64,000 bases of DNA from Cereibacter_A sp052244495 (GTDB taxonomy: Bacteria > Pseudomonadota > Alphaproteobacteria > Rhodobacterales > Rhodobacteraceae). The position numbers were made by a program, and so were the translations under genes. The DNA lies in assembly GCA_052244495.1 (NCBI GenBank), contig JBQPXH010000003.1. One strand, written 5' to 3'. How positions within the stretch are numbered: position 1 is the stretch's first letter; every line of letters begins with the position of its first letter. Below, piece by piece: positions 25,047-32,718 of this stretch. The notes under the pieces are model-generated. The model saw only the letters and a list, made by a program, of their open reading frames with translations. It made no database searches and was not told the DNA's origin.

Positions 25047-26678
25047 ATGCCGAAAAAGATGCTTCACAACCACGACGCCCGGAAGGCCCTCGCCCGCGGC
25101 GTTGCCCGCCTTGCCGCGGCGGTCGAGCCGACGCTCGGCCCCAAGGGCATGAATGCGATGATCGACCGCCCCGTGGGCACGCCGCTCGTCACCCGCGACG
25201 GCGTCTCGATCGCCTCCGAGATCGAACTGCCGGACCGCTTCGAGAACATGGGCGCGCAGGTCGTCCGCGAGGTCTCGATGCAGACCAACGAGGTCGCGGG
25301 CGACGGCACCACCACCGCCATCGTTCTGGCCAACGCGATGATCCAGCAGGGAGTTATCCTGGCCGAGAAGGGCGCGAAGCCCGTGGATCTCTGCCGAGGG
25401 ATCGAACTCGCCGTGGGCCGCGTGGTGGCCGCGCTGAAGGAAACCGCCCGGCCCGCGCATGACGACGCGGCGATCCTCTCGGCCGTGGCCCGCATCGCAG
25501 CCACCGACGAGGCGCTTGGCGCGCTGGTGGCCGAGGCTCATGCCCGCGTGGGCACCAGCGGCGTCATCACCACCGAATACGGCGTCACCGTCGAGACGAC
25601 CCTCGAGGTGATCGAGGGCATGTCCTTCGACCGCGGCTATCTCTCGCATCACATGGTGACCGACACCGAGAGCATGGAAGCCGTGCTCGACCGGCCGCTG
25701 ATCCTGATGACCGACCAGAAGATCCGCGATCCCGGCGCGCTCGCCGCGGCGCGGGGCATCGCGAAGGAGGAAGGCCGGCCGCTCCTCGTCATCGCCGAGG
25801 AAGTCTCGCCCGAGGTGGTGATCTCGCTTCTCGAGGCGCCCGCGCCCGAGCGCTATCTCGTGGTCCATCCCCCGGAATACGGCCACTGGCGGCGCGCGAT
25901 GATGGACGATCTCGCCATCCTCACCGGCGGCTCGGTGCTGGCGCGCGACCTCGGCCACCGGATCGAGGCGGTGACGCGCGCGCAGCTCGGTGCCGCCGCG
26001 CGCGTGGTGACAAGCGCGAGCCACACCACGATCCTGCGCGGCGAGGGCGATCCCGCCACCATCTCGGCCCGCCGGGCGCAGGTCCAGCGCCAGTACGACG
26101 CCGCCCCGCCGAACATCGAGCAGGACAAGCTGCGCGAGCGGCTGGCGAAGCTCTCCGGCGGCACGGCGGTGATCCATGCCGGCGGCGTGACGCCGGTCGA
26201 GCAGAAGCGCACGATCCAGCTGGTCGAGGATGCGCTGAACGCCGTCCGCGCCGCGGCCGAGGAGGGAGTCGTGCCCGGCGGCGGCACGGCGCTGGCGCAG
26301 GTGGCGCCGGTTCTCGACACGCTCACCGGGCTTTCGGGCGACGTGGCGGAAGGCGTGCGGCTGGTGCGCTCGGTCCTCAGCCGGCCGCTGGCGCGGATCG
26401 CGCTGAACCGCGGCAGCGACCCGAATGCGGTCGTCAAGGCAGTGACCGAGGCCGAGTCCGGCACGGGCTTCGACGCAGCCACAGGCCAGCACCGCGACAT
26501 GATCGGGGCAGGCATCATCGACCCGGTGCGCGTGACCACCGCAGCCCTCGCCAATGCCGCATCGGTCGCGACGCTGATCCTGACGACCGAGACGCTCGTC
26601 GGCCATTTCGACGAGGTGGAGGATCCGACCGAGGGCCCGGCGCTCGGCGGCGGGGCCGAGCGGCTCGGCCGTCCCTGA
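25047..26678 (+). CDS. mimG: GroEL-like chaperonin dedicated to the monooxygenase
   Basis: A 543-residue group I chaperonin. The nucleotide-binding motif GDGTTTAIVLANAM and the equatorial segment VTRDGVSIASEIEL are intact; the apical and C-terminal equatorial domains are full length. The usual C-terminal GGM repeat is missing (it ends AERLGRP), and no groES lies next to it, so this is not the housekeeping groESL locus. A GroEL-like gene (mimG/prmG) is a regular member of propane-monooxygenase clusters, and in actinobacteria it is needed to fold the large hydroxylase subunit. The same role is likely here. GGGAGG precedes the ATG at 25047. Confidence 0.9.
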   Translation: MPKKMLHNHDARKALARGVARLAAAVEPTLGPKGMNAMIDRPVGTPLVTRDGVSIASEIELPDRFENMGAQVVREVSMQTNEVAGDGTTTAIVLANAMIQQGVILAEKGAKPVDLCRGIELAVGRVVAALKETARPAHDDAAILSAVARIAATDEALGALVAEAHARVGTSGVITTEYGVTVETTLEVIEGMSFDRGYLSHHMVTDTESMEAVLDRPLILMTDQKIRDPGALAAARGIAKEEGRPLLVIAEEVSPEVVISLLEAPAPERYLVVHPPEYGHWRRAMMDDLAILTGGSVLARDLGHRIEAVTRAQLGAAARVVTSASHTTILRGEGDPATISARRAQVQRQYDAAPPNIEQDKLRERLAKLSGGTAVIHAGGVTPVEQKRTIQLVEDALNAVRAAAEEGVVPGGGTALAQVAPVLDTLTGLSGDVAEGVRLVRSVLSRPLARIALNRGSDPNAVVKAVTEAESGTGFDAATGQHRDMIGAGIIDPVRVTTAALANAASVATLILTTETLVGHFDEVEDPTEGPALGGGAERLGRP

Positions 26679-26686
26679 GGCCCCCG

Positions 26687-26713
26687 CGCCCGCCGGTGCT
26701 CCCCCGGCGGGCG
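26687..26713 (+). other. Intercistronic hairpin after the chaperonin gene
   Basis: CGCCCGCCGG (26687-26696) and CCGGCGGGCG (26704-26713) form a perfect 10-bp stem with a 7-nt loop between the chaperonin and alcohol dehydrogenase genes. It lacks a T-run and probably marks an mRNA processing or stability boundary. Confidence 0.5.
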
Positions 26714-26745
26714 ATCGATGCGAGACGATCCCAGAGGAGGATGCG

Positions 26746-27843
26746 ATGAAGGCTGCACGGCTATACGAATACGACCCGGCGATGAACGTCCGGCTGAAGA
26801 TCGAGGAGGTTCCCGCCCCTACCATTGACCGGGCCGACGAAGTCATCGTGAAGGTGGGCGCGGCGGGACTCTGCCGCACCGACCTCCACATCATCGAGGG
26901 CGTGTGGAAGGACATCATGGACACGGGCGGCAACCTCCTGCCCTACATCATGGGGCACGAGAACGCAGGCTGGGTCGAGGACGTGGGCTCGGCCGTGACC
27001 TCGGTCAAGCCCGGCGACGCGGTGATCTGCCATCCGCTCCGCACCTGCGGGATCTGCCTCAACTGCCGGCACGGCCACGACATGCACTGCCAGAACAACC
27101 TTTTTCCGGGGCTGGGGCTGGATGGCGGCTTCGCGGAGTACTTCAAGACCTCCGAACGGTCGCTGATCAAGCTGAACACCGGGATCACGCCGCTCTCGGT
27201 CGCCCCCATGGCCGATGCGGGGATCACCGCCTATCGCGCGGCCAAGCGGGCGGCGAAGCTCCTCAATCCCGGCGACTGGGCGCTGATCCTGGGCGTGGGC
27301 GGGCTTGGCCACATCGCCCTTCAGGTTCTCAACGAGATGGCAGGCTGCCGGACCATCGCGGTCGACCGCGAGCCGGGCGCGCAGGTGCTGGCGAAGGAAC
27401 TGGGCGCGGACAAGGTGCTCTCGGGTGGGCCCGACATCATCGAGGAGGTGCGGCAGATCACCGGTGGCGGCGCGAAGGTGGTGATCGACTTCGTGGGCGA
27501 ACTCGGGGTCGAGAACCTGTGCTGGAAGCTGCTGAAGAACGGCGGCGACCTGATCATGGTGGGCTACGGCGGCACGATCGAGATCCCCACGCTCGAGCTC
27601 GTGGCCCGCGAGATCCGGATCGGCGGCAGCCTCGTCGGCGACTACACCGAATTGGTCGAGCTGATGGAGCTGAACGCGGACGGCAAGGTGAAGATGCACC
27701 AGACCGAGTTTGCGCTCGACGACATCAACACCGCGATCGACGACTTCAAGAACCGCAGGTTCGCCGGCCGCGGCGTGATCGTTCCGGGTGCAGCGCCCGC
27801 GAAGCCGAAGGCGGTCGAGAAGCTGGCCGAAGCGGTGAAATGA
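26746..27843 (+). CDS. Zinc-dependent alcohol dehydrogenase
   Basis: A 365-residue medium-chain zinc alcohol dehydrogenase, last gene of the monooxygenase operon. Catalytic zinc ligands are C43 (GLCRTD) and H71-E72 (GHENAG). The structural zinc lobe has C101, C104, C107 and C115. The coenzyme fingerprint is GVGGLGHIALQ, with an Asp in IAVDRE that favours NAD over NADP. It should oxidise the alcohol made by the monooxygenase, for instance 2-propanol to acetone if propane is the substrate. GAGGAGG precedes the ATG at 26746. A strong terminator follows at 27850. Confidence 0.9.
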   Translation: MKAARLYEYDPAMNVRLKIEEVPAPTIDRADEVIVKVGAAGLCRTDLHIIEGVWKDIMDTGGNLLPYIMGHENAGWVEDVGSAVTSVKPGDAVICHPLRTCGICLNCRHGHDMHCQNNLFPGLGLDGGFAEYFKTSERSLIKLNTGITPLSVAPMADAGITAYRAAKRAAKLLNPGDWALILGVGGLGHIALQVLNEMAGCRTIAVDREPGAQVLAKELGADKVLSGGPDIIEEVRQITGGGAKVVIDFVGELGVENLCWKLLKNGGDLIMVGYGGTIEIPTLELVAREIRIGGSLVGDYTELVELMELNADGKVKMHQTEFALDDINTAIDDFKNRRFAGRGVIVPGAAPAKPKAVEKLAEAVK

Positions 27844-27849
27844 CCCGAT

Positions 27850-27869
27850 GGGGCGGCTCCGGCCGCCCC
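27850..27869 (+). terminator. Terminator hairpin of the mim operon
   Basis: GGGGCGGC (27850-27857) and GCCGCCCC (27862-27869) form an 8-bp GC stem with a TCCG loop 6 bp after the dehydrogenase stop. The following run is TCGCCC, so termination may need Rho; the convergent activator gene ends 220 bp further. Confidence 0.55.
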
Positions 27870-28039
27870 TCGCCCGCCGATCCGGGCCGCCGCTGACAGA
27901 AGCAGATGCTGCACAAGGTCGCCGCTCCTCGGGCCGGCTCGCCCGGTCACGCGCCTCGGGGGACTGCACAGAAGGGGCGGCCCGAGGCCCATGCTGCCGC
28001 TGGCGCTGGCGCGGGGCAGCGGCCCCGCCCCAACTCAGC

Positions 28040-28091
28040 CAGCAGCGGCCGCGCTTCTTCTCCGTCAGCAGCGGCCGTGCACCTTCTCAGT
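28040..28091. repeat. 26-bp tandem repeat, two imperfect copies
   Basis: Two adjacent 26-bp units (28040-28065, 28066-28091) share CAGCAGCGGCCG and a TTCTC-GT/AGT ending; a weaker third unit precedes them. They lie between the convergent mim operon and activator gene and touch the activator's stop codon. Confidence 0.5.
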
Positions 28092-30082
28092 CAGTCGTAG
28101 ATCCTGCGGATGCCGTAGTGGCGCATCTTGCGGTAGAGGGTGGGCCGTGAGATCCCGAGGATCGCGGCCACCCGGGTCACGTTGCCCTCGGCGCTCGCGA
28201 AGGCGCGGCGGATCGCGGCTTCCTCCACCTCGTCCAGGCTGACCTCGGTCGCGGGCTGGGCCGGCCCCCGCCGCATCGGCTCGGGCAGGTCAGCGGCCCG
28301 CACCTCCCGACCGCGCACGAAGACATGCAGCCGGTCACAGAGGTTGCGCAATTCGCGCACATTGCCCGGCCAGTCCCATCCCTCCATCAGCGCCATCGCC
28401 TCGTCTGCGAAGACGAGCGGTTCGGTGCGCATCCGCTTCGCGGCCGCCGCGTTGAAATGCGCGACGAGCAGAGGCACGTCGCCCTTCCGCGCGCGCAGCG
28501 GCGGAACCTCGATCGTCACGGTGCTGATCCGGTAGTAGAGGTCGCGCCGGAAGGTCCCGGCCGCCACGTCCTCCATCAGGTCCCGGTTGGTCATCGCCAC
28601 CACCTGCACATCGACCGGCCGCCGCCGGCTGTCGCCCACGCGGTAGATCGCGCGCTGTTCCAGGACGCGCAACAGATAGGGCTGGATGTCGAGCGGCATC
28701 TCCCCGATCTCGTCGAGGCAGAGCACGCCGCCGTGGGCAAGCTCGAACTTGCCCGGCCGCCCGTCGCGCATGGCGCCGGTGAAGGCGCCGGCCACATGAC
28801 CGAAGAGCTCCGAGGCCACGAGTTCGACCGAGATTGCCCCGCAGTTCATCGTGATGAAGGGTGCCTCCGCACGACGTTCGACGAAAGAGGCATGGATCAG
28901 CCGCGCGAACAGCTCCTTTCCGGTGCCGGTCTCGCCCTGAATGAGGATCGAGGCGCCGGCCTCGGCCGCGCGCCGTGCGAGGTCGAGGGCCTCGAGAAAC
29001 GCGTCGGAGCGGCCAATGATCGGCAGTGGCGCCTCGGCGGTGCCCGCGCGCGGCGGGATCCGGCCCGCGACGGCAGGTTTCGGCGGCGCCATGGGACCGC
29101 CGGGCACGCGCGGCAGATGCAGGACCGTGCCCCTCTGCTCGCCGTCGAGCACGAGCCGGCTGATGCCGGAGGGGCGCAGCATCGGCGGCAGCGCCGCTGC
29201 GATCTGGCTGTCGCTCGAATGGCGGCCGAGGTCGACCAGCGTCTGACCCAGCCGGAGCGCCACGCCCCGGTCGCGCGCCTCGGGCGGCGTGTTGCGGCTG
29301 AAGACGACGCGCCCCATCCGGTCGAGGATCACCACCCCGTCCTCGGTCCCGCGCCCGGCGCCGGTGTCGATGAAGGCCTCGAGCAGCCGCTCACGCTCCT
29401 GCCGGTGCCGCTCGGCAAGCCGCGCCTCGATGTCGCGCGCGGCGGCGGCCACAAGGGCGAGGTTGTGCGGACGGAAGATGCCCGGCCCGCCCGAGAGGTC
29501 GATGGCCCCGACCGTGCCGAAGCCGAACGGGTCGCGGATCGGGGCTGCCGCACAGGTCCAGCCCTTGATGCCCGCACAGAAATGCTCCGAGGCATGAACG
29601 AAGGTCGGCCGCCCCTCGCGGATCGCCGTGCCGATGCCGTTGGTGCCGATGGCCGCCTCGTCCCAGTTGCCGCCCACCTCGAGATTGATCTCGCGCCCGA
29701 GGTCGCGCGTGCGCGCGTCGCCGATCGCCCGGATCACCACGCTCTCGGCATCGCAGAGCAGGAGCATCGCGCCCGCCCCCTCGAGCAGCCGACCGAGCTG
29801 ATCCAGCGTATCGGTGGCCGCCTCGAGCAGTTCCTGCGAGCGCGCCAGCCGCTCGCGCACCTGCGTCTCGCAGGCCTGCAGAGGCGCCTCGCCCGCTCGC
29901 GCGTCGGTGCCGACCCTGCGACAGCGCTGCCACGAGGCGAGGATCTCGGGCCGCACGCCCGGGGCTCGTGGCTCACCCGCCCCGCTGAGCAGGTTCTCCC
30001 AGGCCCGCATGGTGGCACCGTGGTCGTAGGCTACCGACGGAATGGCCAGAGCGTCCGTCCGGTGGCTTCGGGAATCAGACAT
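28091..30082 (-). CDS. mimR: Sigma-54-dependent activator, AcoR/MimR family
   Basis: A 663-residue enhancer-binding protein. An N-terminal GAF-type sensor (about residues 75-235, with VGGNWDEAAIGTNGIGTAI typical of AcoR) is followed by the AAA+ domain. That domain has Walker A GETGTGKE (383-390), the sigma-54 contact loop GAFTGA (432-437) and Walker B LCLDE (454-458). A C-terminal Fis-type HTH covers about 632-655 (NVTRVAAILGISRPTLYRK). It should bind upstream sites and open the -24/-12 promoter of mimA when its ligand is present. It converges on the mim operon and follows a 160-aa unknown gene with 47 bp between. GGGAGATACGGG precedes the ATG at 30082; the longer frame upstream is not supported. 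The symbol is given by synteny. Confidence 0.88.
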   Translation of the reverse strand: MSDSRSHRTDALAIPSVAYDHGATMRAWENLLSGAGEPRAPGVRPEILASWQRCRRVGTDARAGEAPLQACETQVRERLARSQELLEAATDTLDQLGRLLEGAGAMLLLCDAESVVIRAIGDARTRDLGREINLEVGGNWDEAAIGTNGIGTAIREGRPTFVHASEHFCAGIKGWTCAAAPIRDPFGFGTVGAIDLSGGPGIFRPHNLALVAAAARDIEARLAERHRQERERLLEAFIDTGAGRGTEDGVVILDRMGRVVFSRNTPPEARDRGVALRLGQTLVDLGRHSSDSQIAAALPPMLRPSGISRLVLDGEQRGTVLHLPRVPGGPMAPPKPAVAGRIPPRAGTAEAPLPIIGRSDAFLEALDLARRAAEAGASILIQGETGTGKELFARLIHASFVERRAEAPFITMNCGAISVELVASELFGHVAGAFTGAMRDGRPGKFELAHGGVLCLDEIGEMPLDIQPYLLRVLEQRAIYRVGDSRRRPVDVQVVAMTNRDLMEDVAAGTFRRDLYYRISTVTIEVPPLRARKGDVPLLVAHFNAAAAKRMRTEPLVFADEAMALMEGWDWPGNVRELRNLCDRLHVFVRGREVRAADLPEPMRRGPAQPATEVSLDEVEEAAIRRAFASAEGNVTRVAAILGISRPTLYRKMRHYGIRRIYD

Positions 30083-30129
30083 CCCGTATCTCCCTGATGT
30101 CCCCTCGGGGAATAGCTGGGTCCGTCGGA

Positions 30130-30612
30130 TCAGACGGCGAGACCGAGACGCGCCGAGAGCTCCTGCGCGAGGCGCTCCTCCGTCATCTCCGTCGTGATCC
30201 CGCAACCGTCGAGGTCCGCCAGAACGGCGGCGGTCTCGGCGTCCAGCGCAGAGATGAAGCCGTTCTCCGCACTGGCCAGGAAGAAGCGCAGACGCCCGTC
30301 GCGCCTCCGGATCTCGCCGAGGAGGTGGAGCTGCCGGCCGGAGCTGGCGCAGGCCACCACCACCCGTCCGTTCCGGCTGATGCGAAGATAGGGCGATTGC
30401 TCTGCCTTGGGGGCGGCGCCGCCCCAGGCATGGATCCGGCCCGCCGGCTCGCGGTCAGCAACTGCCGCCTGTGGCCTGCGGGAAGCGGAATATCCGCCGC
30501 CGGTCAACTGATCCGCAAGGCGGTTGATACTGCCCCGGTTCGCATCGATCAGATGGCGCGCGGCTGCGTCCTCGCGACGGGGACCATCCCGCCTCGAAAT
30601 GATGTCGACCAT
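30130..30612 (-). CDS. Hypothetical protein upstream of the activator gene
   Basis: A 160-residue protein I do not recognise. The first 70 residues are Arg-rich (SRRDGPRREDAAARHLID, LADQLTGGGYSASRRP) and may bind nucleic acid or be disordered. The C-terminal 90 residues form an alternating beta pattern (YLRISRNGRVVVACAS, LHLLGEIRRRDGRLRFFLA) that ends in a helical segment. GGGAGGACGA precedes the ATG at 30612. With only 47 bp to the activator start and the same direction, it is probably co-transcribed with mimR. It could be a ligand-binding or modulating partner of the activator. Confidence 0.6.
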   Translation of the reverse strand: MVDIISRRDGPRREDAAARHLIDANRGSINRLADQLTGGGYSASRRPQAAVADREPAGRIHAWGGAAPKAEQSPYLRISRNGRVVVACASSGRQLHLLGEIRRRDGRLRFFLASAENGFISALDAETAAVLADLDGCGITTEMTEERLAQELSARLGLAV

Positions 30613-31109
30613 TCGTCCTCCCCTGGCCGACGCCGACCCTCCCCGGTCCTGCGTCGGTCGTTTCCTGGAGGCCCGCGGCAGCTGATGCCCCTGACGATCT
30701 GCTGTTGTTCTGGAAAGGGGCTGGCCAACGGGCCGACAATCGGAATGCTGCAAGTCTATCGGCCGGCAGGTCGCATAGGTGGTAACGGGCTACTACAGCC
30801 CATCACCAGGGCCTGACGTCCGCTGCCGGACGCGGATCTTGGCCTGAGCACGAGGCCAGCCTTCTGCTGCGCGCCCTTGCTGCAACGCCGGTCGAGGCGA
30901 TCAAGCCCGTCGCCCCGGCGGCAACCGCCCCTTGCCCTGACCCCCGCTTCATCAGTGGAAGCCCCTCACCCGCCCCCCCGGCGCGGGTCGGCCCCTCGGC
31001 TGGCCAGGCTTCACCCGCCGCCCCCGGCGCGGAGCGGGCAATGGTCGCACCTGCACCACCTTGACCGCTGCCGGCCCACCCGGTCGAATGCGCTCCGGAG
31101 GATCGGGAC
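30613..31109. promoter_or_regulatory. Divergent intergenic region upstream of the activator operon
   Basis: About 500 bp with no credible gene. A single GTAACG half-site lies at 30782-30787, about 170 bp before the 160-aa gene; one copy is not significant. Two imperfect copies of a 21-bp GC-rich sequence (CACCCGCC-CCCCGGCGCGG) occur near 30967 and 31014. No promoter could be assigned with confidence. Confidence 0.35.
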
Positions 31110-31301
31110 ATGGAACAGGATAACGTCCGGACGAAATACGTCCTCGCTTGGGTCAACGCCCACGACAAGCTCGAGTTCGAGAGCCATTACCCCGACGGAA
31201 GCCCCCTTGCCTTCGACAGCGAGGAGGAAGCGATCGCGGCCATTCCCCCGGACGCGACCCGCCTCGTGCTGAAGTCGGTCCGGCGGCACCATGGCGGCTG
31301 A
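31110..31301 (+). CDS. Small hypothetical protein
   Basis: A 63-residue protein I do not recognise. It is slightly acidic at first and basic at the end (VLKSVRRHHGG). The sequence KYVLAWVNAHDKLEFESHYPDGSPLAFDSEEEAIAAIP has the beta-beta-alpha pattern of a small folded domain. GGAGG lies 8-9 bases before the ATG at 31110. It stands alone, divergent from the activator operon. Confidence 0.6.
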   Translation: MEQDNVRTKYVLAWVNAHDKLEFESHYPDGSPLAFDSEEEAIAAIPPDATRLVLKSVRRHHGG

Positions 31302-31993
31302 CCGGCGCGCGTCGCGACGTGCCGGCGGCCGCTTTGCGACCGGGACAGATGGTCGATGCGCATAGACCGGCCGCGCCTGCGCAGACGGCACCGCGGCAAG
31401 CGTCCGTGAATGGGATGCCCGGATCCTTCAGCCTGCTGAACGGCCGCCGGATCGCGCCTGCCTCTGCGATCCAGCGGCTCCCGTAACTCAGCCCAAGGTG
31501 GGGTTCCGCACCCCAAGAGTTCTCTTGATCGCCGCAGGCGATTCGCGGATCCTGTTCCGGTCGAACGAGGGCGAGCGCGATGCTCCTCGCGCTCATCGGG
31601 CGGCTGGAAGGGTCCGAGGTCTTGCCCGACCCTTCCGCCGCTCGCCCTCGCGGCGCGTCCGGTTCGGCACCTCCGCTGCTGAAGATCCTGCGTCGCCAAC
31701 GCGCCTATATCCAACATGACCTCGGTCAGGTCGTGCACCAGCCTTTGGCCACCTGCCCGCCTGCTGCCGTGAGCCGCCTTGTCATGCCGCGCATCGGGGC
31801 GAACAGCGTCGCCCAGATCTGCCCACCTGCTGCCGAGCGACCCGGCCCGGTGCAGTTCCTGCGGTCGCCAGGGTGCCTACCTGCTGAGGCTCGGCTTGTT
31901 CCTTTCCGCACAGCCGATGTGGACGCCTGTGCAATTGCAGCCAGAGGCTTCCAGGAACAAGTGTCGGGGCAGACATCATCACCGGAGACCCTC
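31302..31993. other. Long gene-free stretch upstream of yceI-like gene
   Basis: About 690 bp without a credible coding frame: no open frame here combines a ribosome-binding site with normal codon use. It contains a small hairpin (GGGGT/ACCCC near 31495-31512) and several short ACCTGC-type repeats between about 31745 and 31885 (CACCTGCCCGCCTGCTGCC, CCACCTGCTGCC, CTACCTGCTGAGG). An untranslated leader, a small RNA or a degraded gene are all possible; I cannot choose. Confidence 0.35.
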
Positions 31994-32566
31994 ATGAAGC
32001 ACCTCGTCCTCGCGTCCGCTCTCGCCCTTGCCGCGCCGGCCGCCTTCGCCGCGCCGGAAGCCTATGTGCTCGATCCGAGCCACAGCCAGATCGTCTTCAC
32101 CTACAACCACCTCGGCTTCTCGACCGGCACGGGCATGTTCTCGGGCTTCGAAGGCGAGATCTCCTTCGATCAGGAAGATCCGGCCGCCTCGTCGATCACC
32201 GTGTCCTTCCCGGTGCGCTCGATGCTGACCGGATGGGAAGCCCGGTTCGAGCATTTCATGTCGGCCGACTTCTTCGACGCGGCGGATGACGAGATGGTGA
32301 CCTTCACCTCCACCGGCATCGAGGTGACGGGTGATCAGACGGCGAAGATCACGGGCGACCTGACGCTGAACGGCGTGACGAAGCCCGTCGTGCTCGATGC
32401 CAAGCTGAACCAGGCCGGCATGCACCCGATGGAAAACAAGCCCTGGGCCGGCTTCGACGCGACCACCACCGTCAAGCGCTCGGAGTTCGAAGTTGGCAAG
32501 TTCGCACCCTTCGTGTCGGACGAGGTCCAGATCCGCATCTCGATCGAAGCGATGAAGGCGGAATGA
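31994..32566 (+). CDS. YceI-family periplasmic lipid-binding protein
   Basis: A 190-residue secreted protein. A signal peptide (about 1-19, cleavage after AFA) is followed by a YceI lipocalin-like beta-barrel: YVLDPSHSQIVFTYNHLGFSTGTGMFSGFEGEISFD at the start and TVKRSEFEVGKFAPFVSDEVQIRI at the end. YceI proteins bind long polyisoprenoids or fatty amides in the periplasm and respond to pH or stress in other bacteria. CGGAGAC precedes the ATG at 31994; the frame is open upstream but without signal. It converges on a gene that encodes cytochrome b561 fused to a second YceI domain, which suggests a shared lipid/quinone-related role. Confidence 0.88.
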   Translation: MKHLVLASALALAAPAAFAAPEAYVLDPSHSQIVFTYNHLGFSTGTGMFSGFEGEISFDQEDPAASSITVSFPVRSMLTGWEARFEHFMSADFFDAADDEMVTFTSTGIEVTGDQTAKITGDLTLNGVTKPVVLDAKLNQAGMHPMENKPWAGFDATTTVKRSEFEVGKFAPFVSDEVQIRISIEAMKAE

Positions 32567-32567
32567 A

Positions 32568-32600
32568 CCGCTCCTGCCGCTCCCGCTTGGGCAGGAGCGG
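32568..32600. terminator. Inverted repeat after the yceI-like gene
   Basis: CCGCTCCTGCC (32568-32578) and GGCAGGAGCGG (32590-32600) form a perfect 11-bp stem with an 11-nt loop directly after the yceI stop. No T-run follows. Confidence 0.5.
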
Positions 32601-32635
32601 CAGGGCGACGGATCGGCCAACGGATACCGAACAAC

Positions 32636-32666
32636 AAGGGGCCGTCCATCCGGGCGGCCCTTTGTC
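32636..32666 (+). terminator. Rho-independent-like terminator between convergent genes
   Basis: AAGGGGCCG (32636-32644) pairs with CGGCCCTTT (32655-32663), one G-U pair, 10-nt loop, and ends in a short T-run (TTTGT). It can serve the yceI gene and, read backwards, the b561-YceI gene. Confidence 0.6.
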
Positions 32667-32718
32667 GTGGTCGGGCTGGCGAAGAGAGGCAGCATGCGCA
32701 TCCGCTCGCGAACGGCAC

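Noticed and set aside
24858..26933. A 691-codon leftward open frame opposite the chaperonin
   Set aside because: Shadow of the chaperonin gene, whose ATP motif and length are unmistakable.
31153..31596. Leftward open frame overlapping the 63-aa gene
   Set aside because: Cys/Arg/Gly-rich, no ribosome-binding site, and it overlaps a small gene that has one.
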